Part shown: one piece after another, positions 48,401 to 60,268 of the stretch
Position numbering within the stretch: position 1 is the stretch's first letter
How the letters are laid out: each line of letters starts with the position of its first letter
Source: Ypsolopha sequella
Lineage: Eukaryota > Arthropoda > Insecta > Lepidoptera > Ypsolophidae
Direction of reading: 5' to 3'
Length of the DNA stretch: 64,000 nucleotides
Assembly (NCBI GenBank): GCA_934047225.1
Contig: OW203988.1
Span: 12,868,229 to 12,932,228 of the forward strand
The notes under the pieces: generated by a model
Databases searched by the model: none
Seen by the model: only the letters and a program-made list of their open reading frames with translations
Told to the model about the DNA's origin: nothing
Made by a program: the position numbers and the translations under genes

Positions 48401-50168
48401 TTTCCCTGAACAATGAAGAAAGTTACCTGAAACCTCCCACTATGCATAATTTCTAAAAAAACCTATTAATGTCCTAACAATAGACTTGAATTTTTGGAAT
48501 TTACCTACCTAACATTTGGCCCTAAAATCAAATGTTCCTAGGCTTTTAAATGTGTGAATTTTCAAAGCTAGAGGTCCGTCACCTCACATTTACAATTAAA
48601 CGTGTGTGTGGTTGTATATTGTGCTAGCAAACACCATACAACCCCTCAACTAATCGACAGAAAGAAGTGAGGCAAGTTGAAACCTCTCTGTGTGCCTAAC
48701 ACCCTAAAACTTTGCCCTACTCAGACAGGGGGTGATACAGTAGGTAAAAAGGACGTCACCCCGCTGGCTGGGATAGCCTATATGATCATGTGTATATATA
48801 AATATATAGATATGAGACCATGACCAGCTCAGTCAGATGACAAAGGACAGAACAAATCGCAGCCTCTTCACGGCTCGGACGCTTTGCCATAAACATCGCC
48901 TTTCATGGAGGATGTGTTTCCAGTATGTAAAACTGGCGAAAGGCCATCCCAGACGCTTGCTTCCCTCCAGAGGAGGTTAAAACTAGACTCTGTCGTTCAC
49001 ACCAGTAGGTGACCTGAATCTAGCCCAGAGCGACTTCCGCTCTGTAAGCTCCCTGCCTGACTCTTCAAGATATCCCAGCGACTAGCCCTATGCCATTGTT
49101 ACCCTGGTACATCTTCCCGTTTCCACGTCCGGCATTACTAAGAAGAGACCATACTCCCTTCCTCCCCATCAACCCCTGAATCGACCTATGCACTATTACA
49201 TTATTTAGGAACGTACTTTAATTTCGGAACTTGAAAAGACGATTATCGAACCCTTTACATAACGCGGAATCTAGCTCGTTCGCTCGTTCGCCCTACACGA
49301 ATTCAAACGCGTTTGTGTCAATCGCCGAGTCGGAAAAGTCAAAAACTATTGACCATAACCGAATCTATTTACGAAAAAAAGGGCATTCCGCCACCTAAAA
49401 GCTAACGCGACGCGAAATGGTCCCGAGACCTAACGAACAGATAGATTGACACATTCCGTATTTTAATCGCAAATTCCGAAAACAAAATCACTATTAAAAC
49501 AAACAAAAACTTCCCCAAACAAACTTGAAAATGAACTACTCCTTTAAGACTTCTTGCAGCACTTCCACTGACGGCGGTGTAAAATTGAATGAGCTCCCAC
49601 CCTACATTTCACCCATTTATATACTAAGTGTGATATCAGCGTTATCAGTGCTATCGGCGTAAACGGTGCTAACGGTGTTATGTGCGCTTTCGTGCAGAAC
49701 GAACAAAAGTGAGACAACCAAACAAGAGTAATAGAGATGGCAACATAACAACAAAAACATGGCAACAGCATATACTCGGCGTAAGCAGGACAGGACAAAA
49801 ATATACAAGTAAGAGTGAAAGAGATAGACACATGGTGACAAGCCTAAGGCGTCATCTAGTCTACGTGGCAACAACTTGGCAGTTGCGTGATAACAACAGC
49901 TAATTTAGGGTTCACGCATAATTGGAAACCATAATGTTTGAAATTGAAAGTTTATTCTTAATTCCTTCCATATTGGACCGATTGTTTGGGCCGGTGGTTG
50001 AGTTTACTGTATTTATCATTTAAAATCAGTTATTCTACGCGATCGATTTCAATTTGCTTTATTTATTTCAACGTGATTTATTTGATTACATACAACAATC
50101 TTCCTGCCCATTATCATAACATTTATTTGTGAATTGAGACGTGAACAGATGAGGTACGATCTGTCACA
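45426..50168 (-). repeat. Right terminal direct repeat (5' LTR in the favoured orientation)
   Basis: 4743 bp, nearly identical to 31920-36662. The repeat boundaries were set by the first mismatches (31919/45425 and 36664/50170) and by the TG...CA rule. Confidence 0.9.
49587..49623 (-). promoter_or_regulatory. Candidate LTR promoter (TATA box plus arthropod initiator), right LTR
   Basis: Minus-strand TATATAAAT (49623-49615). Its TATAAA starts 31 bp upstream of the A in TCATTC (49592-49587), a match to the arthropod initiator TCAKTY. The spacing is ideal for RNA polymerase II. The TSS would be at 49590, giving a U3 of about 0.58 kb and a very long R-U5. Confidence 0.5.
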
Positions 50169-50172
50169 GAAC
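50169..50172. repeat. Target site duplication GAAC, right copy
   Basis: Partner of 31916-31919. Confidence 0.75.
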
Positions 50173-50482
50173 TTAATATTAAACACAGTCTGATTATATG
50201 ACGTGATGATTTATTGCTAGGGATGGGAACAGATGTATTTTCTTAACGTAAAACTTCGACTAACTTTTTTTATAATCAATCGAGAAACCAATTTGCTCTG
50301 AGACAATTTGTGTGTTGTTTTTTTTTTCTATTTTTATTATCTTGTTTTACACATTTTAGAAAAATTGTTTTAACGTGTATTAGGTGTATATAAGGTGATT
50401 TTATTGATATAGCCAAATTCATACTTAAAACTTTGTAAGTGATCAGTAATAATGATAATATATGGTCACGACATGAATCCCC

Positions 50483-50571
50483 GAGGGGGTATCAGAGGTA
50501 TTCCGAGTGTGAACTGTGAAATGCAAGTTACAGTCCACACTCGGTACAACCGCGTTTCACCGACGAATATA
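50483..50571. repeat. Palindromic ~90-bp repeat, copy 2
   Basis: CCGAGTGTGAACTGTGA pairs with TACAGTCCACACTCGG, and then CGCGTTTCACCGACGA follows. Confidence 0.65.
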
Positions 50572-50729
50572 TTAAGATTTAACGTATTTTAAATTATATT
50601 ATGGTAGCTTCAAAATAATTGGATTTTTCATAAACACTCTTATGGAAAATCCCATTTCAAAGGAGAATTGGCGTTTTGGTCCTTACCACCAATACACTTG
50701 TGTTAGGTGACATAAATAGGTGTTATAAT

Positions 50730-51831
50730 AACATTCGAGAAACCGTTAACAGTTACTCCAAAATCGATCGGGTAACTGTACAATCAAGGAGAAAAGTTTT
50801 CATATAAAATGTATGAGAAAATATTTAAAACCGTACAAGTGTGTGTTTATTTACTCTACGGTGTAATTCTAAGCTATGCATAAGTATAAATACTTATTTT
50901 TCAATATCTATCATATATTTGTACAGTCGAGAACAAAAGTTTTCGGGTGAAATGTATGAAAAAACATTTGAAAGTGTAAAAGTGTATTTTATTTACTCTA
51001 CAACGTAATTCTAAGGTATGCATATGTATGTCTAAAAAGTGTATAAGTGTCTGTTTATTTACTCTATATGGTAATTCTAAGCTATGCATATGATTAAATA
51101 CTTATTTATCAACATATAAGAGGCATCTGCACAGTCTTGACTGTCTTCCTTGGAAGTGTGGGTTTATTTACTCTTCAGTGTAATTCCAAGCTCTTTTTTT
51201 CTATATATTTTGTAAAAACCTTTAGTATATTATACCAACTCTGATACTGTAACTACTGTAAATATATATTCAAGATATGCATGCATAGCTTAGAATTACC
51301 CTGTTGGATAATTAAACACACATTTATATACTTTTAAATATTTTAGCAAAATCTTTATTCCTCGACTATACAGATTGCCTATATCTTGATAAATATTAAA
51401 TAATCAATTGGACATGTGCATAGCTTAGAATTACCCTATAGATTAAATAATCACAAACTCATACATTTTTAAATATTTTATCCCAAAGCTTTTGACCTCG
51501 TTTGTACATTTTACCCCATATATTTTGATAAATGTTTTCAGACATACATATACGTAGCTTAGAATTACATTGTAGAGTAATTAAAATACGCTTTAAGACT
51601 TTTTTTTTTAAATACATTTCACACGAATACTTTTGTTCTCGACTGTACAAATATCTCATGTATTTTGAAAAATATGTATTTATGCATAGCCAAGAATTAC
51701 ACCGTAGAGGAAATAAACGCACACTTATTCACTTTTAAATATTTTCTCATACATTTTATATAAAAAAAAATCCTTGCTTGTACATTTATCCGGTCGATTT
51801 TGGGGTAACTGACAACGGTTTCTCGAATGTT
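50730..51831. mobile_element. Foldback-type element built of sub-repeats
   Basis: Ends are inverted repeats (AACATTCGAGAAACCGTT; ACCCCAAAATCGA-like). Each half contains several units carrying AATGTATGA.AAAA.ATTT, GTGT.TTATTTACTCTAC and TAATTCTAAGCTATGCATA. The left half is in forward and the right half in reverse orientation. Long inverted repeats made of internal tandem units are the hallmark of Drosophila Foldback (FB) elements. No transposase. Confidence 0.75.
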
Positions 51832-51834
51832 ATA

Positions 51835-52915
51835 AAAGTTTTATCTTAAATCTTAATTTAAGAATATCGATCAAGGAATAAAAAACGTCTATCGATTGTG
51901 TGACACCACGATACGGCACAACACTAGCGAGCAAGTTTGACAAGTAGGGAGAGCATACATTACTTTTTTACTACATCTTAGCCAAAATTGTGAGCGTACA
52001 TTGCCGGTAATGTATATTTTTGTTGTCACCATGAGTAAATTAGTTATTTATCTAAAATTCTCATATTATACAAAATTTTTATAATTACAGGTGAATGGAA
52101 ATATCTCAATTTTTCCGGTTTGCTTTCTTATTCGTGATTCTGCAAGTAATTATTGCACAAGACGGCATTTCTCTTTAGATTAGGCAGAGCTGTTCACAGA
52201 GTCACGGTTCGCGTGCGACTATGGGCAGCGATCGCGTGTTTCGGTTTAAGTATTGATGTTCAACAGTAGTTGTGGCGCGCGTGACACGCCCACTTAGCCT
52301 TTCTATTTGATTTAAATGTTCTGTGAAACAAACGGTGGGAAAACAAAAGAAACTTCATTAAATTTGCTGTATCGCGAGAATCTTATGTTGAATGGAATAA
52401 GATTTAGTTTACTTTGTATTTTTCTCAGATTAGTTATCAACTAACGGTAGACGCCCACTTATCGCGATGATTTCGTCATTTTGTAATATCGTCCTTAAGA
52501 GTATGACATAGCCAAAACAAAAACCAGTTCCGGGCGTGGCTTATTCTACTTTACGATAGCGCGCGGGGGGAAATTCGTCCCGGTCTCTAAGCTCACGTCA
52601 CCATAGCAAAAATACGAATAGAGTGGACGAGGCAGGGTCAAAAGTAATACGTATTTTATTTTATCTAATTTATTAGTGTATTTCGATCATCGTCACACGG
52701 CATTGATCCTACTTGCTATCACGTTGGGACGTAAATTTATTATGGTCGGCTAAAAGTGGTTTTTTGAGTGTTTGATTTATCAGTTGACCCTCGGAACATT
52801 TCAGACACTCCTTTAGAGATACATAATAATATCGTGACGGTTAATTGTCACCATTACCCATTCTTTAAATATTTTTCGCCCGTTGAGCTTGTTTTACACT
52901 TGCGGGAAAATAAAT
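51835..52915. other. No gene recognised
   Basis: Contains two GC-richer patches (52150-52310 and 52530-52640) in AT-rich sequence. No frame or promoter could be assigned. Confidence 0.35.
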
Positions 52916-52917
52916 TG

Positions 52918-54135
52918 GACCAAAAATTTTCTCCTTATGAAAACACTTCACATAATATTTTGCATTTGAAAGAAAGCACAGAAAGGAACTGTAGAACAAA
53001 TAATGTAAAAAATATAAAACCATATCTTTCTATTCTAAAGGGATTAATAAAATTTACTGTATGTTCAGTGTGGTGATAGCTTTGTTTATTTATTTTTTTT
53101 CTTTGTTACAAAGATAACAAATATTTTCATACAAAGTTAAGGTTAAGGGCTATTTCTCCGAATTTGTAACAAAATATTAAGAAATAATTATAACGATAAA
53201 GTACAACTTTTAGCTAAGACAATTTATTGTTAAAAGTTTGCTATATGCATAAACATATTTTAATGATATTATGGTATCTTCAAAATAATTGGGTTTTCCA
53301 TAAGCGTGATATCAGATTATTTAAGAAATTTACGGCTGGTATCACGACGACGGATAAGCCAATTATTTTATTACTATTGTAATATAATTAAAAATATGTT
53401 AATGCATACAGCAGACTTTTAAATATAAGTTTTCTTAACTAAAAGTTGTATTTTTACTTATTGAAATTGTATTTCTCATCAAGAAGTGCAAGATGACAAG
53501 ATATTCAAAATAAGTTAATTGAATTTGTGAAATGGTTTCAAGTCAAAACAGTTTTCCATGAAACGGTAATTGTTTATACTTAGCAAAGTGTGTAAACTTA
53601 GTCATGTTAACATTAACGACGCCTGTATTTCTCTCTTTTTTATTTCCAGTATAGATAAAAATATACAAACTTGTTAAACTTTGTGTAAAAACGAGGCAAT
53701 ATTGACGATATCTTGACAGCTATTATGATGGTGTTTTATCAAATTTTGCTTTTTGGGCTGTATAGAGACGTAGTTAGATGTCACTAGAATATACTCATGA
53801 AAAAAGATATGAAGAAAATAAGCTGTAGACTTCACATTCGGTTTATACCTATTGTATGAATTTTAAGAAAAATACAGGGGTAAAGGGACCTCTTAAGGAA
53901 AACCTTGTATTAAACTATTTGTTATCTTAGTAAAAAATAATTCAAGGAAAAAAATAAACAAAGCTATCGCCACATTGAACAGTAGATAATTAATCCCTTT
54001 AGAATATAACAACATGGTTTTCATATTTTTTACATTATTTGTTCAACAATTCGTTTCTGTGTTGACTTTTAAATGCAAAATATTATCTCAAGTGTTCATC
54101 CCTACATTTTCATAGTGAGAAAATTTGTATGAAAA
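52918..54135. repeat. Large imperfect inverted repeat, ~1.2 kb
   Basis: 52918-53108 pairs with 53925-54135 (AACAAATAATGTAAAAAATA; AAAGGGATTAAT; ATAGCTTTGTTTATTT). An inner pair (about 53150-53260 with 53370-53490) makes it nested. The extra sequence 53500-53925 in the right side makes it asymmetric. A 102-codon frame (52768-53076) overlaps the left arm. Confidence 0.65.
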
Positions 54136-54139
54136 ACGT

Positions 54140-55255
54140 ACGTAAAAAAAACGTAAAACCTAAAACGTAAGATAAATAAAAACGTCAAAAGTATGTTTTT
54201 ACAGCTCTATAGAGGGCCGTTTATATTGGTATTTATTAATTTTACCCAGAAAAAATTGTCTAGACAAACGGACAGACAGACAAACATAGGGATAACAAAT
54301 TAATCCTAAAAGAGTTTCATTGTTTTCATTTTGCGTAACAGAACCTGAACATGTACCGACAGGATTATCTACGATCTAATAATTTTGCCATGCACTGTAA
54401 ATATTTCAAAATAAATTTCTATATTTTAATTGCTTGGCGATTTATCCCAAGTAAGTGTACCTATATAATTTGCAAAAAACTTCACTTATTGGACCTGAAA
54501 TGGTGAGCCAATACTAGAGGGTAATTTCACGAAAATGTCATTGACCTTTGTTACAGATCTCAGTAAGTATAAGTAAATTAATTTGGGTTTCAATAACGAT
54601 CACAAAATTATTCTTTTAGAGTAACATATATTATTTTCCCGCATAAAGGTATGAATTCATTCCAAATTCATTCGTTTTGTTGTTATGACTATGGCACGAT
54701 GTAGCTAAATCACTCATACGCATATTTTGTTGAGTTTTTAACGGCAGGAATATGATGCTCCTCGAAATATTACTTTATAAAATTAATTTCAATGTGTTTT
54801 GAAGTAGTTTTGGGAGATATTTATAGCTTGCAAAAAAGGGCACAGGATCCACGTCTTACGGGCGCCAACGCTAGGCGTAGACTGACAATATCTTGCTGCC
54901 GCTGACTGCATCAGTGGATTTACGTATTTATGGAAAAAGGGGGTGCTTTTTTTGACCCGAATAACGTGGTATTTGGAAAATAAATAGATATCATTCACAC
55001 TAATTTTATAAAAAAAAAACCAACAAAATCGCGAAAGCGATACCTGAAACAAAATCGATAAGAAGTGTGCAATAGAGGGTTACAAAAATATTCATTGACA
55101 GTACAAATATGAATCAATTAACGTGGTTTGTGGAAAATGAATACCTTAAAGTTCAACCAAAAACATGTATTTTTTTTATGGCTATACGTAACCTAATTAT
55201 TGCAACAAAATCATCCGAAAGCTGACATTTTATTTCTGTTTGTATTTTCGTTCCC
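54140..55255. other. No gene seen
   Basis: AT-rich, with a short gggttccgta-type fragment near 54250-54340 (GACAGACAGACAAACA). Confidence 0.4.
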
Positions 55256-55258
55256 CTT

Positions 55259-55625
55259 AAGAGGCCTGCGGAGCAATCTTAGTTCATACAAACGAAATAC
55301 TAGAACCGTTTGTAAATAATAAAAATTCTTAGGATAGTGTGTGTTTATTCCGAATGGTTTACAGAATATCTAGGTTCCCAAATATATATTTTGAAAGGAC
55401 ACTGATTTAAAGACGACATATAAGCAATTTAAAATTTCGATAAAAAGCTTATTTTTCTCATATTTCATGTTAAAATCAGTGTTCATATTTAATACATATT
55501 TAGGAACCTAGATATTCTGTAATGCAGTCGGAATATATACACACTACCTTAAGAAAATTCATGATTTACAAATAGTTTTGGTATTTCATTTGTATGAACT
55601 AGGCTTGCCCCGCCGCCGGTCTCTT
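55259..55625. repeat. MITE with ~130-bp inverted arms
   Basis: Arms share TAGTTCATACAAA.GAAATAC, GGTAGTGTGT-like and ACAGAATATCTAGGTTCC sequence. Confidence 0.85.
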
Positions 55626-55757
55626 AAAGTGAGGTTTCGTAAGGCTTCATCTATCATACAGTTTGCTATTTATTTACTAAAGTACCCAACTTTTCAACAG
55701 CTATCATAGTTAAGATTATGTTTTTATTTTTGCGAAATCCATCGCTATGAATACTCT

Positions 55758-55908
55758 AATTATTATTAGAGTGCATTACAAACTAGAAAAGATCAATCAG
55801 AAACAAACCCAAAGACAAGAATTTGAAAAAATTCCCCGGGCCAGGATTCTAACCTGTGACCTCTTGTTATCAAGACAAGCGCGCTACCAACTGCGCCACC
55901 GAGGTTCC
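55758..55908 (-). repeat. tRNA-derived SINE with TAATAA tail, near full length
   Basis: The minus-strand head has A box GGCGCAGTTGGTAGCGCG, a paired anticodon arm (CTTGT/ACAAG) and B box GGTTAGAATCC. The body includes TTTGTTTCTGATTGAT and ends TTTGTAATGCACTCTAATAA. The same tail occurs at 16835-16886 and 25185-25293. Confidence 0.8.
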
Positions 55909-55912
55909 TACC

Positions 55913-56544
55913 CAGACCGGTGAATTCTTCCATCATACTTGTCTACTGTTATTTTTGCTTCTGCCTGATATACTGCCTGTACTGCACATATAGAACGCTC
56001 ACGAGGGCGTTATGTGATTTCACGCCTTGTTTTTAAGAAACAGATGGCGCTATCGTCGCTACAATATTGTTGCTTCAGACAGTTAAGAAATTCACAGTTC
56101 TCTCGTGAGCGTTCTATATTTTATTTTTTTTATTTTTATTTATTTGCACACATACAGTTGCACAAACATATTTCAAATATACACCACTTAAACCCTTGGG
56201 GGTTTGTTTGCGGTGCGGTGCTATTACAATCTACCACATAAGTAAATTGATTAATCTAAGTTAATACATAGTTAAGTTTTATGTTAAATTAAATGTTCAT
56301 AATATGATTTTATCTTAGCGGGTAGGTTTTAAAAGGAAAAATTACATTTTGATTTCTACTACAAATCCACAAACATATCCGTGGCATCACGATGTTCCAT
56401 AATGCTTTAATATTAGAGCGCATTATTGATTGTGATGAGTCCACCGACAAGTTTGTAGTCTTATATATGTGCAGTACAAGCTAGTATATCAGGCAGAAGC
56501 AAAAATAACAGTAGACAAGTATGATGGAAGAATTCACCGGTCTG
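55913..56544. repeat. MITE carrying a smaller nested palindrome
   Basis: CAGACCGGTGAATTCTTCCA and CTACTGTTATTTTTGCTTC occur inverted at both ends. A second inverted pair AGAACGCTCACGAG (55993-56120) lies inside, and a probable LINE tail fills 56120-56440. Confidence 0.75.
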
Positions 56545-56964
56545 TTTTCAGTTAACAGTTTTCGGCCAAAAGTTAGAAAATAAAAAATAAAAAAACCATC
56601 AATAACTTGAAAACCACTGATTTTGGACCTCCAGTTTATGGGTCAAAATATTTGCAAATTAGATCTGACCCCTTTTAAGGAACTGGTCGAATTATCATAC
56701 CAATCACGCTGATATACCAACAATCCACAAAATCCATTGAGATCTATTTATATGCTTATTATTTAACAAGTTTCAATATATTATTTTATTTATTAGTTTT
56801 AGAGATATTTTGAAAAAAAAAACAAAATGTATGGATATGGGCTAAAGGGCTACAATATATTTGCCTAGCAATAAATAAAAAAACATGGAAAAAACTAGCT
56901 ATCAATGTCAAGTGTCACTGACATTTGAAATATCAAAATTGGTACTGGCAAAGTCATTATGCCT

Positions 56965-57400
56965 AATAGCAAAATTCAAAATTCAAAAAGTTTATTTTGC
57001 AAAGTAGGTATATATAATACACGTTTCACAAGTCAAATTTTAATCTTATAAAAATATATGTAATAAAATAATAAATGTACATGAACTACTTTGATTAAAT
57101 GTTTATTTAATTTATGTAGCAATATATATACGATTAAAATTATAGGTAAAATATTATTATACAAGGTGAAATCCAATCAACCGCCCGAACCCATACCGGA
57201 GACCCGGCCAGGGACCAGGAACAAGGTTCAATGATCACCAACCGAGCCCCGAGCACGAATCCAGGCGGCCGACCAAATCCCATCCTATATACTACATAGT
57301 AATAGGTTACATATATAAATACATGCCTACCTCCGCCCATTCGATTAGTCTTGCTAAGAAGAACGGGCAAGAAACTTGGCAAGATCATGTCTTTTTTTTT
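56965..57400 (-). repeat. Dispersed LINE 3' region, copy 2
   Basis: On the minus strand TTTCTTGCCCGTTCTTCTTA followed later by AATAAACTTTTTGAATTTTG, wording typical of CR1/Jockey-type 3' ends in moths. A segment shared with 31265-31390 is in the middle. Confidence 0.6.
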
Positions 57401-57404
57401 ACAT

Positions 57405-58820
57405 AAACTTAAACTATACATTGAATTATATAGTGTAGCGTTTCTTTTTTAAAAAATCGGTTTTAGCCACTACATAATCACGGACGTAATTTCGTCGGTT
57501 CGACCTAAATTTGGACTGCCACCAGGCAAGCCTGGTGACAGCCAAAAAAAGAGGTAAATCTGGATAAAGAAACCGTATAATTTAACTTTAAATAAACTAA
57601 AAATAACAAAACTGAAGTAAGAAAAATATGGTATAAAACACAATAATATCTGAAGAGTATTGGGTACTAAGGAACTTATTAAATCAACACAAAAATTATG
57701 CCTAATTCGTCTTATTTAGGATTTTGTTTTCCTTTAGCTTAAACGACGCATTTGTTCACAAAATAATGGATTTAAATTTGGATAACGAAACTAGTTTATA
57801 GGATCCCAGAAACTAAGATTACACGGAAGTTTTAATAACTTCTAATCCGAAAGAAAACGTAATATTAAGGTGTTAAGAGCAATCGTTATCTAGCTTTACA
57901 CTAAGGAAGAAAAATAATTGATGCTGGATATCCAGACTACTGGATGTTAGGCTACGGATACTAAAAACCTGGTAAGGGTCTCTTCGTGACTTGGGTGTTT
58001 CCAGTCTTCCTGGGAGTAGTCGATGAAGCCAAGCCGACTTCTGTTTTAATACCGGAAGCTTTAGCCCTCCAAGGTACGTAGTCCTTATATCCAGCTTCAA
58101 TAGGTACAACCGTACGAGATAGCGGGAGGAATTGAAGTAGAAATGGGGAAAAAATGGGAAGAACCAGAACCCTTAAAAAAAACCTGAAGGGTCGCTGTAA
58201 AGAAATAAAACAACAGCGTCAAGACATGCTTATGAAATCAGGGAAAGGAAATTAACGTATTGGAAACGGGACAAAAGGGATTTTCAGAGAATGAAACCAA
58301 AATTATACAAAACTTACCAGGAAATGCAGAAAAAAACTGGCTTTCACGGTTCTATGGTAAATGTGCTCTGTTTCATATAAGTTATAGATAAGGTATAGTT
58401 TTAAAATTTGATATTTTAAATTTCTTGTGGCAAATTTCCTTTTCCTTGTCTCACGATACTCTTTGATATGAGAAAAATAACAAAAGAATCTGACAATATA
58501 TTCCAAATATTCGAATTCGAAAATTCAGCAAAGCAACCAACGATAAAGAAAGACTAAAAATATATGAAAAAGGTTGAATACTTGTAGCGAATGCTACAAT
58601 AGCTATAGCTTTTGTTTAAAAATCCAACATGGAAAAATTAGTTTATGTATCTCAAAATCTAAATTTTGGGAAAAGGTAAAACACAAATTCCTTTTTTACT
58701 TACTTTCATTTTAACTATTAAAATTAGTGGACTAATTGCCATTTGTCGAATTCAATGGGACGTGGAGGGAAAGTACTTTAAATATTGAAGATAGAAATGG
58801 AAACTGCATCTTATTAAAAA
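57405..58820. other. Mostly unassigned sequence
   Basis: A minus-strand stretch at 57960-58100 reads GYKDYVPWRAKASGI and KTGNTQVTKRPLPG in one frame and may be an old coding fragment. Splice phases do not fit the protease model. Confidence 0.3.
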
Positions 58821-58825
58821 AAAAT

Positions 58826-59247
58826 GGTCCAGTTCGAGTAGGAGTCGCACCCGCCCTGAGGGTTCCGTACCATTTAAATAAATTAATATACTTAAATTAT
58901 TTAAACAGAAATTACAGACTCCTCAACACCCACAAAGTGTATGATGCAAAACTGCAAAATGAAGTTGGTTGAGTATTCGGAGTCGTAACTCTAAAACTAA
59001 AAATCGGCGTTTTCTGTATTTGTTGTTTAAATACAGCATATGGTACATATTATACAGAAATAACAAATTCCTAACTACTTTGTTCTTTAAGATTGACACC
59101 GAAACAAAAATGTTCTAAAAATGACAGCTTTCTTTATTTTCTTTAAATTTTTTTAATTTTTTTTTCCTTGCAATGCGGACGGACAGATGGACAACATATT
59201 GACATCAATAGGGCTCCGTTTTTCCCTTCGAGTACGGAACCCTAAAA
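58826..59247. repeat. gggttccgta-type repeat, long copy
   Basis: Begins TCCAGTTCGAGTAGGAGTCG and GGGTTCCGTACC, ends TAGGGCTCCGTTTTTCCC and GTACGGAACCCT. It contains GGACGGACAGATGGACA. Confidence 0.75.
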
Positions 59248-59344
59248 AGTAATTAGATCTGCAATACAAAGCTTTCTGCAATAAAAATAATCGGCCAAAT
59301 TTAGAAATAATTATAATAAAGATAATAAGTTATTTGCCTGTCAA

Positions 59345-59453
59345 CTAACCTTATTTTAAGTGTCCTTTCTTTGTCTTTTTGATAGAGAAAGAAAAAGACA
59401 GAACGCGTTTAGTCGTGTCAAATAAGATAAATCGTGTTACACCGAATCGACAC
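59345..59453. repeat. Partial copy of the 19009-19360 MITE
   Basis: Right end GTGTTACACCGAATCGACAC, with the adjoining TGTCAAATAAG and TAACCTTATTTTAAG segments. Confidence 0.8.
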
Positions 59454-60077
59454 CAATCTTACATTATAGGTCTCCCGGACCCGGAGTTAAGATTTAATAA
59501 ATAAAAATGATGACCAAAATAAATGAAAACTTTTTTTGTTCACCTGTCTTGATTTTTTCATAGACACACTTTTCAAATAATCTGCGTAGTCTGCTAATCT
59601 CAACAAATAAAATATTTTCGATATTAATACTATTCGCCCCCACCTCTAAGTCTCATTCAAATTGGACGGCCCGTTAAATGTCAACTATAGATTATAGTGA
59701 GGATATTAAAAGAGATTGTAATAAACAAAATACTCGAAGGCGAAATGGGCGTTGGAAAATCCAACAAGCTTTTCAGAAAACCAGGTGTTGTAATACAGAA
59801 CTGAAAAAAATACATATTATTTTCGAAGACATGAGAAATCTTTTTAACTCTCTTAAAAATATGATTTGAAACTTTCACATAATAGGAAAAACCTTAAAAG
59901 GGTTGTGAAAATTTTATTTACCACGTAATGTTACATCATTACGAAAATCTGCTTTTGGATAATTGTCAATCTTGTGACTACAAGACCTTTTTCAATATTG
60001 CGCTAGATAAAAAAAAGCTTCCATTATTTTCTGTAAATTAGAATATCAAAAACATTTAATTTAAAAAAAATTGAAAT

Positions 60078-60225
60078 TCTAATTTACAGAAACCAATAGA
60101 GACTTTGTCATGGAAACATACACAATACATAGGTAGGAAGGTTTTGTTGAATAACTATTGAGTGAAATTTCAAAAAAAAAAAAAATAATGTTTCCTTTTT
60201 CTAAATTGGGCTGCGAAACCGCTCT
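60078..60225. repeat. Partial copy of the 6958-7185 MITE
   Basis: Shares CTAATTTACAGAAA, ACACAATACAT, AAGGTTTTGTTGAATAACTA and CTGCGAAACCGCTCTTAA. Its right end lies about 40 bp from exon 1. Confidence 0.7.
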
Positions 60226-60268
60226 TAAGAGTGAAACTACAAAGAGTACAATACCCTAGAACACTCAC

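Larger units (their letters stand above)
31920..50168 (-). mobile_element. Giant LTR-type retroelement with no visible coding capacity (18.2 kb)
   Basis: Two direct repeats of 4743 bp (31920-36662 and 45426-50168, offset 13506) begin TG and end CA on either strand and are flanked by the 4-bp duplication GAAC. This is the architecture of an integrated LTR retrotransposon. I noticed only two differences between the repeats (35433 C versus 48939 A; 36385 C versus 49891 T), so insertion is recent. Minus orientation is favoured: a purine tract GGGGAAAG abuts the left repeat, a TGG start lies 3 nt inside the right repeat, and a TATA/Inr promoter is present. The 8.76-kb interior has no frame above 80 codons and no gag, protease, RT, integrase or env motif. 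It resembles the non-autonomous LARD class known from plants. Its mobilising partner is not in the window. Confidence 0.85.

Noticed and set aside
31920..50168. Plain segmental duplication or assembly artefact instead of a transposon
   Set aside because: TG...CA ends, the GAAC duplication and the purine tract at the LTR boundary fit an integrated LTR element. An assembly error cannot be fully excluded without reads.
52768..53076. 102-codon plus-strand ORF
   Set aside because: Its 3' half lies in one arm of a large inverted repeat and shows no domain. Treated as chance.
55758..55908. A functional tRNA gene on the minus strand
   Set aside because: The D and anticodon arms are good but the acceptor stem is not formed, and the tail recurs at other loci, so it is a SINE.
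7405..55908. Idea that the TAA-tailed SINEs are mobilised by the Dong element
   Set aside because: They share only the TAA run. The last 30 bases before it show no similarity.
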